This document shows positions 1 to 10,761 of a DNA stretch of 41,316 nt, in pieces. The DNA is from Mesostigma viride (lineage: Eukaryota > Streptophyta > Mesostigmatophyceae > Mesostigmatales > Mesostigmataceae): positions 901,501 to 942,816 of the forward strand of contig RPFO01000448.1 of assembly GCA_009746045.1 (NCBI GenBank), given 5' to 3'. The notes beneath the pieces were generated by a model. The model had not been told where the DNA came from, did no database searches, and saw only the letters and a list, made by a program, of their open reading frames with translations. The first letter of the stretch is position 1. Every line of letters starts with the position of its first letter. The position numbers and the translations under genes are program-made.

Positions 1-140
1 ACCCACCCACCCACCCACCCACCCACCCACCCACCCACCCACCCACCCACCCACCCACCCACCCACCCACCCACCCACCCACCCACCCACCCACCCACCC
101 ACCCACCACCCACCCACCACCCCCCCCACCACCCCCCCCC

Positions 141-179
<39 letters not shown>

Positions 180-300
180 ACCCCCCACCCCCGCCCCCAC
201 CCCCCCACCCCCACCCCACACACACACACAGGACACCCCGCGCGCGTGCACACCCCCACACCCCCACACCCCCACACCCCCACCCACACAGGACAGCCCG
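1..300. repeat. C-rich simple repeat block: (ACCC)n, poly-C, (CACACC)n
   Basis: The window opens inside a perfect (ACCC)n run to about position 104. It passes into runs of C broken by single A, then (CA)n and (CCCACA)n. No coding content is credible. The left end of the array lies outside the window, so its full length is unknown. The two halves around 230 and 290 share a short repeat, GGACA-CCGCGCGCGTG. Confidence 0.97.
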
Positions 301-335
301 CGCGCGTGGCTACACCAGGGGTAGTGCATGCACCA

Positions 336-871
336 GGAAGGAAGGAAGGAAGGAAGGAAGGAAGGAAGGAAGGAAGGAAGGAAGGAAGGAAGGAAGGAAG
401 GAAGGAAGGAAGGAAGGAAGGAAGGAAGGAAGGAAGGAAGGAAGGAAGGAAGGAAGGAAGGAAGGAAGGAAGGAAGGAAGGAAGGAAGGAAGGAAGGAAG
501 GAAGGAAGGAAGGAAGGAAGGAAGGAAGGAAGGAAGGAAGGAAGGAAGGAAGGAAGGAAGGAAGGAAGGAAGGAAGGAAGGAAGGAAGGAAGGAAGGAAG
601 GAAGGAAGGAAGGAAGGAAGGAAGGAAGGAAGGAAGGAAGGAAGGAAGGAAGGAAGGAAGGAAGGAAGGAAGGAAGGAAGGAAGGAAGGAAGGAAGGAAG
701 GAAGGAAGGAAGGAAGGAAGGAAGGAAGGAAGGAAGGAAGGAAGGAAGGAAGGAAGGAAGGAAGGAAGGAAGGAAGGAAGGAAGGAAGGAAGGAAGGAAG
801 GAAGGAAGGAAGGAAGGAAGGAAGGAAGGAAGGAAGGAAGGAAGGAAGGAAGGAAGGAAGGAAGGAAGGAA
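336..871. repeat. Perfect (GGAA)n microsatellite, about 134 units
   Basis: An uninterrupted GGAA tract of about 536 bases. All three forward frames and the reverse frame are open because the unit has no stop codon, giving false GRKE and FLPS peptides. It is a pure purine tract on the plus strand. The true length may differ because such tracts are hard to assemble. Confidence 0.98.
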
Positions 872-1508
872 TGCACGCACCAGGGCTCATGGACACCGCT
901 TGCCGCAGGAGGGACTCGGCTTCCGCCGCGTCCGCAGGGAACCGGTGCATCAGGATGCCTCCTGCAGGCCGCGCCGCAGCAAGGGGTGACGGAATCAGCA
1001 TTATTAGGTCCTTACAGAACCACTTTAGGGTCATGATGAATGTGATGGACGGTATCCAGCATGGCAACAACCGTGGAGTGAAAGTTGTTTGACAAATGTA
1101 CTAGCTGAGAACAGCCATGAGATGAGAGCATCACTGATTTGTCTGACGTGGTCACACACATACAAAAGTCCACACCTTGATAGCAACCATGGCAGGTGCT
1201 ACCAACTACCGATTCGTGCATCACGCTGATCACAGACCGGGTGCATGCCTGGTTGCTACTGGGCGCCTTCATGTCTCACAGCACATGATGGCCGTGGAGC
1301 AATGCCACATTTTTCCTTGTTCTGAGGGGTCCCATCTCCATGACTGTATACTCCCTTTTGGAGCCACCACGCGTGTGGAGGAGAAAAGCAAGATCTAGCA
1401 GCCGAGCAAATAATCAACCAACCTGGCATACAACATACAGACCTCTTAAGCCCGCTATGGTAGGCTCTTCTGCTGCCCTCAAGGAAAAGAAAAAATATTC
1501 GAGCAGCT
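872..1508. other. 3' flank of the TPR gene; no gene seen
   Basis: Short ORFs only, with no recognisable domain. The stretch lies downstream of the minus-strand TPR gene stop. A TTACA at 1012-1016 reads TGTAA on the minus strand, the polyadenylation signal typical of many green algae, about 490 bases past the stop. It is a possible but unproven 3' end. Confidence 0.4.
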
Positions 1509-4500
1509 TCAAAAGCGCTGGTACTCCAAAGTTGATGCCGCCTCATGTGGTTTCAGCTCCACCGGATGCAGAAGGCCCAGCGAATGTGCACCAGAAAATG
1601 ATGGCAGCACATGGGGCTTACCTGCAACAATACTAGTAAGTGAATAGAATACTAGTAAGTGAATATGAATACTAGTAAGTGAATAGAATACTAGTAAGTG
1701 AATATGGCCTGCTCCTAGCTTAGAAGGAGAATGTGCCACCTATATAAGTCATCCAGATACACTACCCAGATATGGGCGATGAACCCCACCAGTGTATTGG
1801 GCTTCCCAACGCAGGCTCAGCACCCTCTGATTGCTAGCGTACGCAGCCCCCCCCCCCCTTCCTTTTCTAACTCCTCTGCCCACACAAGCAACCGAGGCAG
1901 GCCCTAACCAGCGTCAGGCGCAGAGCAGTTGAGGACATTGAAGGAGAAAGACATGGAAGCCTGAACAGAACGAAATGGGGGGCTTGCGGCATAGGTAACG
2001 ACGTCCGAGTTTGCGGCGTACCGAGGGCAATGTATGCCTCCACGAAGGTCGGGAAGAGCTTGATGTTTTCCCGAAGGAGCGGCTCCGCGGCCCCCTCCTG
2101 GCCAGCCGCCTGCAGCACCAGGCCGAGCCGCATGCGCGCGTCGTGCCGTTCCTGATGTTATCGGCCAGCAAAAAATAAACAAAAGGAGGGAAACAATTTC
2201 ACACAATCAACAAAAGAGGGAGGCAACCAATCGTCTTTAATGGATGTCTTTAATGGATGCACCAATTAAAACCATGCATCGTTGCCGTGTAAGACTGCAA
2301 CCTAGCTACCCATGTCGCTCTGTATACATGCCGTGATTCCATGAGACGTGTACATGCTGGGCACACTGGATGTGAACACACTCAAGTGCTATGTAGAAAA
2401 TGCACCTTGTACCAAGGGCGCATAGGCCCCACGCGGTAAGTTCAAGTGGGCCTCATTGCATATATGACGGACATCAGAAATATACACCAACCTGTTGCAA
2501 TACACAACGTTCCATAGCCCAGATTACATGCCAGGGAGAACAAGGAATGCAAGCACTCACAGGGTAACGACGCAAGGCCTCACGGCCGGCATCAATGGCT
2601 TCCTTAAACATGCCCAGATCTCCCAGCAGTGTGACCGTGTTCATCTGGATCTCAGGGTGTGTCTGGGGCACAGCAAGCAGCAGCACGCAGAAGCACCAGC
2701 AGAGGCATAGACTTTTGGAAAGGAGCAATAAAGCAACAGCGATCGATATGCACGCATATTTCTCTCCTGAGAGCTACCGGCTTGGAGTCAAAGCAAACCT
2801 ACCCAAAACTCCTACCCAAAACTGACGGAGACTGCTAGGCGATTCAAGCAACAAGATCTTTCGTCAGGGTGTTTTGGGAACAAAAAACGCTTCGTTACCA
2901 TAATGACCATCTCAAGTAGACAGCATCAAACTTGCACCCCCATGAGGAACCATCCAAAGAGTGCATACAAAGCAGATGGTCCTGCCAGCCATGGCAAAGC
3001 TTGCAAATGGCATTGACCAATAGAATAGATAGAGTTAGCAGACGCCTCGACATCAACTTTGCGAGGACCCTGGGCGGAACAGCTCCTGGCGGTCATGGCA
3101 AGTTACTTGGCATAAAAAGTTTTGAGTAAATACAACAGTAATATTTGTGTACTTGTGTAAACCACATCTGTCAGTCCAATGTCAAGTCCTTTGAGCTGAG
3201 TATGGATTAGCAATAAAGCATTAAGTACCTAGTGACCTAAGCATGCGTCTGTGTTTAGAGGCCGCGGAGCAGTATAGTGTGCTTTCAAGTACAGGGCAGG
3301 CAACTATTACGTATGACAGCAGTGACATGAGTAATGCGAAACGATGCCAGAATCAGGGAGAAGCTTGTTATGTAGCATACAAAACTGCATTACCATTCCT
3401 AGACTTTCTGTGACTATCAGTTTCATAACCTCTTTATTCAATAGAAATTCATTGTGTTATACATGTGAACATGAGAATTCGCAGCCAGGTTAGGCATACA
3501 AGGGCTGATGAGAGCGCAAATTACATGCCTGTGTGCCAAACAGCTGTCACTCTCTTGCCGAACAAGTGGACAGCAGCCGGTATGATACTACTATAGGAAA
3601 CACAGTACTCTCCAGATGCAGGCTTTCCAAAACGATGACAAAACTCAAGTGTTATTACGAAAACAGAGGGTGAACGCAAGTCACTGTATGACGTCGGCCA
3701 ACGCCATGTTTTCGCAAAGTATTATAGGACCTCAGCAAAATAAAGATCCCCCTTTACCTGCCCTGTTGACAGGAAATCTTGATACAGCTTCAAGCACTCC
3801 TTGCCCTGACCAGAGAGTCGCAGCAGCAGTCCCTGGGAGTGGCGGCAACAAGTAGAGAGCAAACGCGTGGAACATGGCCATGTGCACACAAGGCGGAAAA
3901 AGATAGCAACAGTTATGACAACTACTTTTCTATTCCCACCAACCTCGTGCAGGCCGCGTAACTAGCATGCACTGGCAACACATGTGTAAGTGGATAAAAG
4001 TGCATTTGGGGAGTCATTGGGATGGGCGAGGAGAGCTGGGATGCATTGGGTGCAACAATAGGGGGAATGGCCAGGAGGGGGGGAGAAACCGAATGGGTGG
4101 TGGCGGTGGTGGCGGGGGGGGGGGGGGGGGGGGGGGGCAATGGCAACAAGCTAATATCTTCCATGGGCCGTCCTATGAGATGTGCGCAGCATCATATGAG
4201 TATGATCAGCAACGCTGGGGAATGATGCAATAGCGGTAGCCGCGATCATGGCTCAAGCAATGTCAGTAGCAGAAGCGAGCGACACAGTACCAGACTCCGC
4301 TGTTGACATGGCCTTGAATTGACAGCACACTGAGTCGAAAATCCTACGTCATCACAACAACACGGGCTAAACATGATGTTTTGAGTCACAATGTCAGCAG
4401 TTGCATATTGTCCCTACAGGCAGGTCACATGGGATGACAAACACAGGGATGACCCTGCCAGGTGCGCACCAGGTTACTGATGGCATCCGGGTGGTGCCGG

Positions 4501-7500
4501 CGCAGCTTGAGAACCTTCCTGTAGGCAGCGATGGCCTCCTCGTTCTTGTTTTGCTGCAGGGGAGGGGAGGGAGGGGAGGGGGGGCAGGAACAGGAGCCCA
4601 GCATGGTGAAACGAGGACGGCGCACCACACACGAGGAGCGACCCGGTGGTCATACCATCCCTAAAGCATTCGTTGCAGCCAGGAATATTCCAGTTGGGTT
4701 GTGTTCTAGCAATAATAAGGGGTTAATGCCAGTGGTCGCAGGATGCGTGGCCCAGCCCACAGGATCAGGAGTGTCATGCCGCGTGTGCACTGCAAGAGGG
4801 GGCAAGGGAAGACACGTCAGATCGTGAGAAATGTGCCACGAATTATGAGGATGGCCCATTTACCAGGAGCTGCAGGACCAGCGCCACCTGTTGACAAGCA
4901 GTGGAGGCTGAAGTACATGGTGCCATAGGTAGCAACAGCGACAGCAGCAAGCATTGATTCCAGAAACACAGATTCCGAGACATCCCAGGCATGACGGCAG
5001 GGACCCACCGGGGATGGCAGTCAACAAAAGTAAACCGCGACCAGCAGGCGGCAGCAGGGCAATGAGAAGTATTAGACATTACTAATACCGATCATAACAG
5101 AATTGCGAACGGGTGTTGAGGGATGCAGCAGCCAGGCCGACGTGAGCGGTACAAACAGAAACAGGCCAAGGCAGAAGCAAACTGGTGTGCTGATGTCGAC
5201 CATGGAAAGTATAACCATGGATTTCAAACAACCGCGGCATTTTTGAAACTACAAGCCATGGATATTCTACCACGGATTTCAAACCACGACTTTTTTACAC
5301 GGGGGCCAGTCTACTTGTAAATAATCGAATAAATTAATGCTCTTTTTTTTCCCTACAAGCCATGGATATTATAAAGACTAGTATATGCTTCCAGCTTAAG
5401 CCTGCGTTACAAATCGTATAGTATGAAGCCAGACACAAGCCTATACGATAGCCTACCAGGTGCAGCAGCAGGGCCACGTTGAACTGTGCGGATGCATCTG
5501 TGGTCATCTTGGTGGCCACCCACTTGGCGGACAGCTCTGCCTTGTCAAACTGTCTCTGGGACATGTACAGGCGGGCGAGCGCCATGTGGGCCTGGTGGGC
5601 ATCGGCCTCACTGCCACTGGACGCCACGGTCTCATAGACCTGACATATGGCACGATGGCCATGGGCCAGCAAACATGGCAGATGCAGCAAAATGAGCCGC
5701 AAGTCTGTCAGGTAGGCAGGCACTCAAGCAGCTTGCCGAGATGGACAGGCAGGTGAGTGCGCAGCCAAGCGAAATGGCAGTCAGATGAGTGGGAGGCACG
5801 GGCTGGGGGGAGGGGGAGGGTGTGGGGGTGGGGTTGGGGGTGGGGGTGGGGGTGGGGGTGGAGGTGGGGGTGGGGGTGGGGTGGGGGTGGGGTGGGGGTG
5901 GGGTGGGGGTGGGGTGGGGGTGGGGTGGGGTTGGGGTTGGGGGTGGGGTTGGGGTTGGGGTTGGGGGTGGGGTGGGGTTGGGGTTGGGCTTGGGGGTGGG
6001 GGTGGGGTTGGGGTTGGGGTTGGGGGTGGGGTTGGGGTTGGGGTTGGGGTTGGGGTTGGGGTTGGGGTTGGGTTTGGGGTTGGGGTTGGGGGTGGGGGTG
6101 GGGGTGGGGGTGGGGGTGGGGTGGGGGTGGGGGTGGGGGGGGGTGGGGGTGGGGGTGGGGGGGGGTGGGGGTGGGGGTGGGGGGGGGGTGGGGGTGGGGG
6201 TGGGGTGGGGGTGGGGGTGGGGGTGGGGTGGGGGTGGGGGTGGGGGGGGTGGGGGTGGGGGTGGGGGTGGGGTGGGGGTGGGGGGTGGGGTGGGGGTGGG
6301 GGTGGGGGTGGGGGTGGGGTGGGGGGGGGTGGGGGTGGGGGTGGGGGTGGGGGTGGGGGTGGGGGTGGGGTGGGGGTGGGGTGGGGGTGGGGGGGGGGGG
6401 GGTGGGGGTGGGGGTGGGGGTGGGGGTGGGGTGGGGGTGGGGGTGGGGGTGGGGGTGGGGTGGGGGTGGGGGGGGTGGGGGTGGGGGTGGGGTGGGGGTG
6501 GGGGTGGGGGTGGGGGTGGGGGTGGGGGTGGGGGGGGTGGGGGTGGGGGGGGGTGGGGGTGGGGGTGGGGGTGGGGGTGGGGGGGGGTGGGGTGGGGTGG
6601 GGGTGGGGGTGGGGGTGGGGGTGGGGGTGGGGGTGGGGGTGGGGGTGGGGGTGGGGGTGGGGGTGGGGGGTGGGGGGGCAAGTGTAGTGAGGACAGAGCT
6701 GGGAGGTGCGATGAAGTCACTGAAAAAGCAGTTGGTGGGTATATTGATGAAGATGCAGATAAGAAAGCATACACATGCTTCAAAATCTTATGACTTTGAG
6801 CATCCAGCACACACGTGGGCTGACATCGTGAACACGTACGGCGGCGAAAAAATGAATGTGGGCAAACGCTCAGGGAAGAGATCTGTTGAAAACCAGGTCT
6901 CGTGACCTGCCTTATCCCTGCCACTTGCACATACTCTTGACCGCATACGACGCGGCGTAGCCACACTTCTCCTTGGCAGCGACTGTGGATGCAATTTCTA
7001 AGTGCGTCTGAGCCTCACTTTCACCCCCACGGATGTGGTTGCAGGTGCTATTGGCAATCCAAGTGAGTGAGGCCCCCTTGTGAGGTTGATCCCTTGACCC
7101 CTCCCTGTGGCCACCATCGCTATTCCCGATATTACGCAATATCTACCCAGCTGTCTAAAGTGAAAGTATTTACGCTAGCAGACACAAATAACGAGCCACA
7201 CCACGATATGCCGGGCACGATACCGCCCTCATTTCCTGCGAGGCAATGTAATGCGCGGCTGGCATGCACGGACCTATGATAGCCTAATCCAACCAGCAAG
7301 ATTATGAGCAGAACCATTACGATAAGCCGTTTCTGCGTTTATCTTGCCGTGCACACATCAACTTCTTGCACATGTGGCACGCATCATTGTGACTTGGAAC
7401 ACGGGTATCAGCCAGCACTGAAGTTACAACTCAAGTCCCTAGTCACGCCGTACACATAGCGTAGGCCCGGAATATAAAAATAATAATAATAATGTGAGTG

Positions 7501-7764
7501 GATAAAGCAACCTGTCATGTTTTTGACCCCCATTACCTCAATAGCTTCGGCGGTTTTCCCGTAATTTTCGAACTCCGCGGCTAGCAGAATGCTGGCATGT
7601 TGATTTTGCTGAACCTTTTCATTCCGAGTGTTAGTTCCAGAAGATTTGCTGCGTCTCCTTGGGGAGGAAGCTTTGACGAGTTGAAGGCCATCATTTGGGA
7701 CCAGAAGCAGCAGAACCACTAGCCAGGTAGCCAGCCTATATTGGATATACCCTACTGCTGCCAT
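1509..7764 (-). CDS. TPR-repeat protein with N-terminal signal peptide/anchor (multi-exon)
   Basis: Exons built from splice signals, all in phase, 5' to 3' on the minus strand: 7764-7537, 7007-6935, 5704-5457, 4553-4470, 3832-3758, 2662-2561, 2151-2022, 1621-1509 (stop TGA). The product is 350 residues; an in-frame ATG at 7785 would add seven. The N terminus has a hydrophobic stretch (WLVVLLLLV) that looks like a signal peptide or anchor, then a basic Ser/Arg segment. The C-terminal half has consecutive 34-residue TPR units at about 138-171, 172-205, 206-239, 240-273 and 274-307, with conserved positions such as NLG, EEAI..Y and [15 protein letters not shown] units bind protein partners, so a scaffold role in the secretory route is inferred; the orthologue is not recognised. 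The 5' end faces the ZCCHC8-like gene across a shared upstream region holding a large inverted repeat. Confidence 0.75.
1631..1705. repeat. 20-21 bp tandem repeat (ACTAGTAAGTGAATA-type), 4 copies
   Basis: Four tandem copies of a unit beginning ACTAGTAAGTGAATA, alternating 20 and 21 bases. They lie in the last intron of the TPR gene, starting within 10 bases of the terminal exon acceptor. Confidence 0.9.
4101..4137. repeat. Poly-G tract
   Basis: A GGT-rich segment runs into an unbroken G run of 24 bases ending at 4137. It is inside an intron of the TPR gene (C-rich in the RNA). The length is probably unreliable. Confidence 0.9.
4864..4887 (-). other. Candidate 24-nt cassette microexon in the TPR gene
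   Basis: CAACAG precedes the segment and GTAAAT follows it on the minus strand. It encodes eight residues (VALVLQLL), phase 0 on both sides. It closely echoes the end of the preceding exon (VALLLHL plus GT donor). Including it would insert eight residues into a TPR unit that is canonical when it is skipped, so it is probably alternative or cryptic. Confidence 0.3.
5804..6678. repeat. G-rich minisatellite (GGGGGT / GGGGT / GGGGTT) in a TPR-gene intron
   Basis: About 0.87 kb made almost only of G runs of 3 to 13 separated by T or TT. A sub-block near 5930-6085 is dominated by GGGGTT; the rest is GGGGGTG and GGGGTG variants. Both strands give long false ORFs of G/V/W or P/H/T. It lies in the intron between exons 2 and 3, so the template strand for that gene is the G-rich one. 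Strong G-quadruplex potential follows from the many runs of four or more G. Confidence 0.97.
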
Positions 7765-7785
7765 TTGACGAGCCAAGAATGTCAA

Positions 7786-8094
7786 TGCACTCTGCTTGTT
7801 CTATCATACCACTGTCAAGTGCATTTGCATACCTAGAGGACGAAGAGAGACCCACATCCCTAAATATATCATATGCTCGGGATTACTTGCGCACACAGCG
7901 GAAGCCTGGTCAATAAATTATAATCGCGAATTGCGCTTGCCCTTTTGTAGGTAAGGCACAGGGAAGGCACGAAGATCAGGGAGAAAGCATCATGCTGGCA
8001 GCCGATCATTACACGTGGCATCTTGTGGACCTTGACAGTCGGCAGTGGCAGGCGCCAGGAGGGTTCCCATTTTGATGCGCGCGAGAATACTAAC
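7786..8094. other. Upstream region of TPR gene; no gene seen
   Basis: AT-moderate sequence between the TPR start and the inverted-repeat element. It presumably holds the TPR promoter. I see no unambiguous TATA box or other motif. Confidence 0.4.
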
Positions 8095-8763
8095 AAAAAG
8101 AGTTTTTGTAAACATCAGTCACTGATTTCTTCAGACGATGCGCAAGGCTGGGATGCGCAAGGCTGGGAATGCGCAAGGCTGGGCGCGGCGCAGCGTGCGC
8201 AAGGCTGGCGTGCGCAAGGCTGGGGAGTGCGCGGGCGTAACAACGTTAAGGCAGGCCAGGCGCAGGCACGTAAAAACACGGGCGACGGGCCATGGGCCAC
8301 GGGCCACGCGTCGGCCGTCGGCCCAGCCATTCCTGCATTTTAGGAACGTTGCCGGGCACAAAATTCAAATTCTGGTGCGGCATGGCTGCGGCAGCTACCT
8401 GGCCCGGGCTGGCCGACGTTGGCATGGACGACTGTCAAGAAAGAGTTCATCTCGCTTGGGTAAGCTGCGGTTGTTTCGTCTGGGCGCTCTTCCCATTTTA
8501 TTGCTAACGGGTCGATTTACTTACCCAACGTTTCCATCCAGGGCAGAAATGCCAACGACTTTTCAGTCGGCCACTTCCATTTTTTACCCACTTCGAGTCG
8601 TAACGTCATCCAAGGAATACTTTACCCTCTGTATTCCGGCCTGTCTCCTTCTATTTCGCAGGAACCCTTCGCTTCTGGTTGGCGTTCCTGCACTGCAGGC
8701 AGGCTGCAGTCTCTACCGCTGCATTTTTTTGTAAGTACTTCGGTTGGGAAGTTCGTCTAACGT
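8095..8763 (+). repeat. Left arm of 669-bp inverted repeat
   Basis: This arm is the reverse complement of 9723-10391 with no indels: paired coordinates always sum to 18486. One substitution is visible (A at 8555 against the partner of 9931). The outer third holds five copies of TGCGCAAGGCTGG at about 8139-8223. Predicted peptides in the arm also appear mirrored in the other arm, so they are not independent evidence of coding. Confidence 0.97.
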
Positions 8764-9722
8764 TTGGCCGCGTCTCTACACTGTGTTTCCGTCAGCAACG
8801 GGATGGAGGTCCGGTTTTTCATGATCGGCAACCGTTTTGGTCACGTCATTTTCAGCAACACGCAACTGCCTCTGCCTTACACGCTGCGCTTTGTCGTCCT
8901 TCCGTCGGTTCGGGAAAGCTTCTTACGTCTTTCCATTACATCATTACCGTCCAGGTAGTTTCTTACCATTTGCTTTCGGTCGGCAACGGGTCGGGAGCAT
9001 ATACAGTGGGTCATTATCCGCAATGCAGCTTCCCCCCTGTTTTCCCCACAGGCTCTCCCTGTATTTCCTTGGGGAACATCTTTGGATTAGCTCCCGTGCA
9101 TCAAACGTGCATCAAGAACACATTTTTTAGGGAGACTTTGGCTGTTCGTGGGATGGGAAGCACTACTGTGCCCATGTTTTCCACTGCTTGATCTTGACTG
9201 CATACCCCACGCACCTGTCACCCACCTGACTTTTGCTAGTAGTTGCTGGATTTTTTCTTATAGCAGGTGCTGCGTGCTGGTGATTGACATTACGGTCGCC
9301 ATTGCTTGCCAGTAATTCAAAGTTGCTTGAAATGGTCAGCATCACGGCCAAGTCTACGTTCAGATCCTGCTTGGAATTTGTGGCGGGCGTTTTCTGTATT
9401 GGATGAACGCCAGTTTTTGTGACAGTGTGATTGTGTATAGGAACAAGTTTGAAGCAACAGCACACGTAGCATATTCATACTCATATACATGCGCTTAATG
9501 TGAACGATGTAGCCTAGGGCGAAGAGCGTTGGTTTACACGACGACGTATTCAAAGTATAACTTCTGTAAACAAGTATCCATCTGCGTGTTTTAATTCATT
9601 TTGGCAGCCATGCATGTGCACAAGAGTACCAATTAATTATTCCTACACTAGGGGTCGATGTATTTAGCATTCACTTTGGCATTTACTGCGGCAATGCCAT
9701 TACTCCGTGGCTCCCCAATGGG
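8764..9722. other. Loop of the inverted repeat (959 bp); no recognised gene
   Basis: Unique sequence between the two arms. It contains an open frame continuing out of the left arm (to 9191) and shorter ones on the minus strand. None shows a transposase, reverse transcriptase or other known motif. It could be cargo, or the original locus between two inverted copies. Confidence 0.5.
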
Positions 9723-10391
9723 ACGTTAGACGAACTTCCCAACCGAAGTACTTACAAAAAAATGCAGCGGTAGAGACTGCAGCCTGCCTGCAGTGCAGGA
9801 ACGCCAACCAGAAGCGAAGGGTTCCTGCGAAATAGAAGGAGACAGGCCGGAATACAGAGGGTAAAGTATTCCTTGGATGACGTTACGACTCGAAGTGGGT
9901 AAAAAATGGAAGTGGCCGACTGAAAAGTCGCTGGCATTTCTGCCCTGGATGGAAACGTTGGGTAAGTAAATCGACCCGTTAGCAATAAAATGGGAAGAGC
10001 GCCCAGACGAAACAACCGCAGCTTACCCAAGCGAGATGAACTCTTTCTTGACAGTCGTCCATGCCAACGTCGGCCAGCCCGGGCCAGGTAGCTGCCGCAG
10101 CCATGCCGCACCAGAATTTGAATTTTGTGCCCGGCAACGTTCCTAAAATGCAGGAATGGCTGGGCCGACGGCCGACGCGTGGCCCGTGGCCCATGGCCCG
10201 TCGCCCGTGTTTTTACGTGCCTGCGCCTGGCCTGCCTTAACGTTGTTACGCCCGCGCACTCCCCAGCCTTGCGCACGCCAGCCTTGCGCACGCTGCGCCG
10301 CGCCCAGCCTTGCGCATTCCCAGCCTTGCGCATCCCAGCCTTGCGCATCGTCTGAAGAAATCAGTGACTGATGTTTACAAAAACTCTTTTT
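9723..10391 (-). repeat. Right arm of 669-bp inverted repeat
   Basis: Mirror image of the left arm. The outer end runs into a T tract (CTCTTTTTTTT) three bases longer than its mate. I found no convincing target-site duplication: the left flank reads AATACTAAC and the right flank AAGGCTCAA. The class (foldback, non-autonomous DNA transposon, or local inverted duplication) is therefore unresolved. Confidence 0.97.
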
Positions 10392-10761
10392 TTTAAGGCT
10401 CAAGACTACAGGTGATCATTGAGGAATAGGCCGTCAGGGCGAGCGGTTGCGCACTAATAAGCGGCGAGCGAGCGGATTTATGAATTTTGGACAATTATTA
10501 TGATGAATAACCGGAGATCGCCAGTGTAATTTTGAAGCTTTCTCAGCTCGAATACTGGGCTGCAGGCAAACAAACAGGACGAAACCAGAGAGCTTGGCTG
10601 CGTGAAATGTGAATGCGCCCGGCCCTAGCATTCACCAATTTGTAGCAGGCAGACGATGGTATTAGCCCAGGGGGTGTGGCGAGGCATTTCAGACTCGGAG
10701 TCTTACAGTAGCCTTCATAACGGGGTCCGTTGCATGTACTAAACTTTAACTCTACCTGGAG
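10392..10761. other. Upstream region of the ZCCHC8-like gene
   Basis: No ORF of note. The stretch lies between the inverted-repeat element and the first ATG supported for the ZCCHC8-like gene, so it probably contains its 5' UTR and promoter. An in-frame stop at 10747-10749 limits the first exon to the ATG at 10762 unless an acceptor lies in between. Confidence 0.4.

Noticed and set aside
246-1092. Long GRKE and FLPS open frames over (GGAA)n
   Set aside because: They are the translation of a stop-free microsatellite in several frames on both strands, with no gene context. The same applies to 23010-24384.
5930-6085. Interstitial telomere (GGGGTT)n
   Set aside because: The unit is mixed with GGGGTG variants, lies within an intron satellite, and does not match the usual green-algal TTTAGGG/TTTTAGGG repeats.
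5632-6966. 444-residue Pro/His/Thr frame and the Gly/Val/Trp frames
   Set aside because: All frames are open only because the G-rich satellite has no stop codon; the region is an intron of the TPR gene.
8138-8734. 198-residue frame duplicated at 9752-10348
   Set aside because: The duplication is the inverted repeat itself. The N-terminal part is a translated tandem repeat and no motif is visible.
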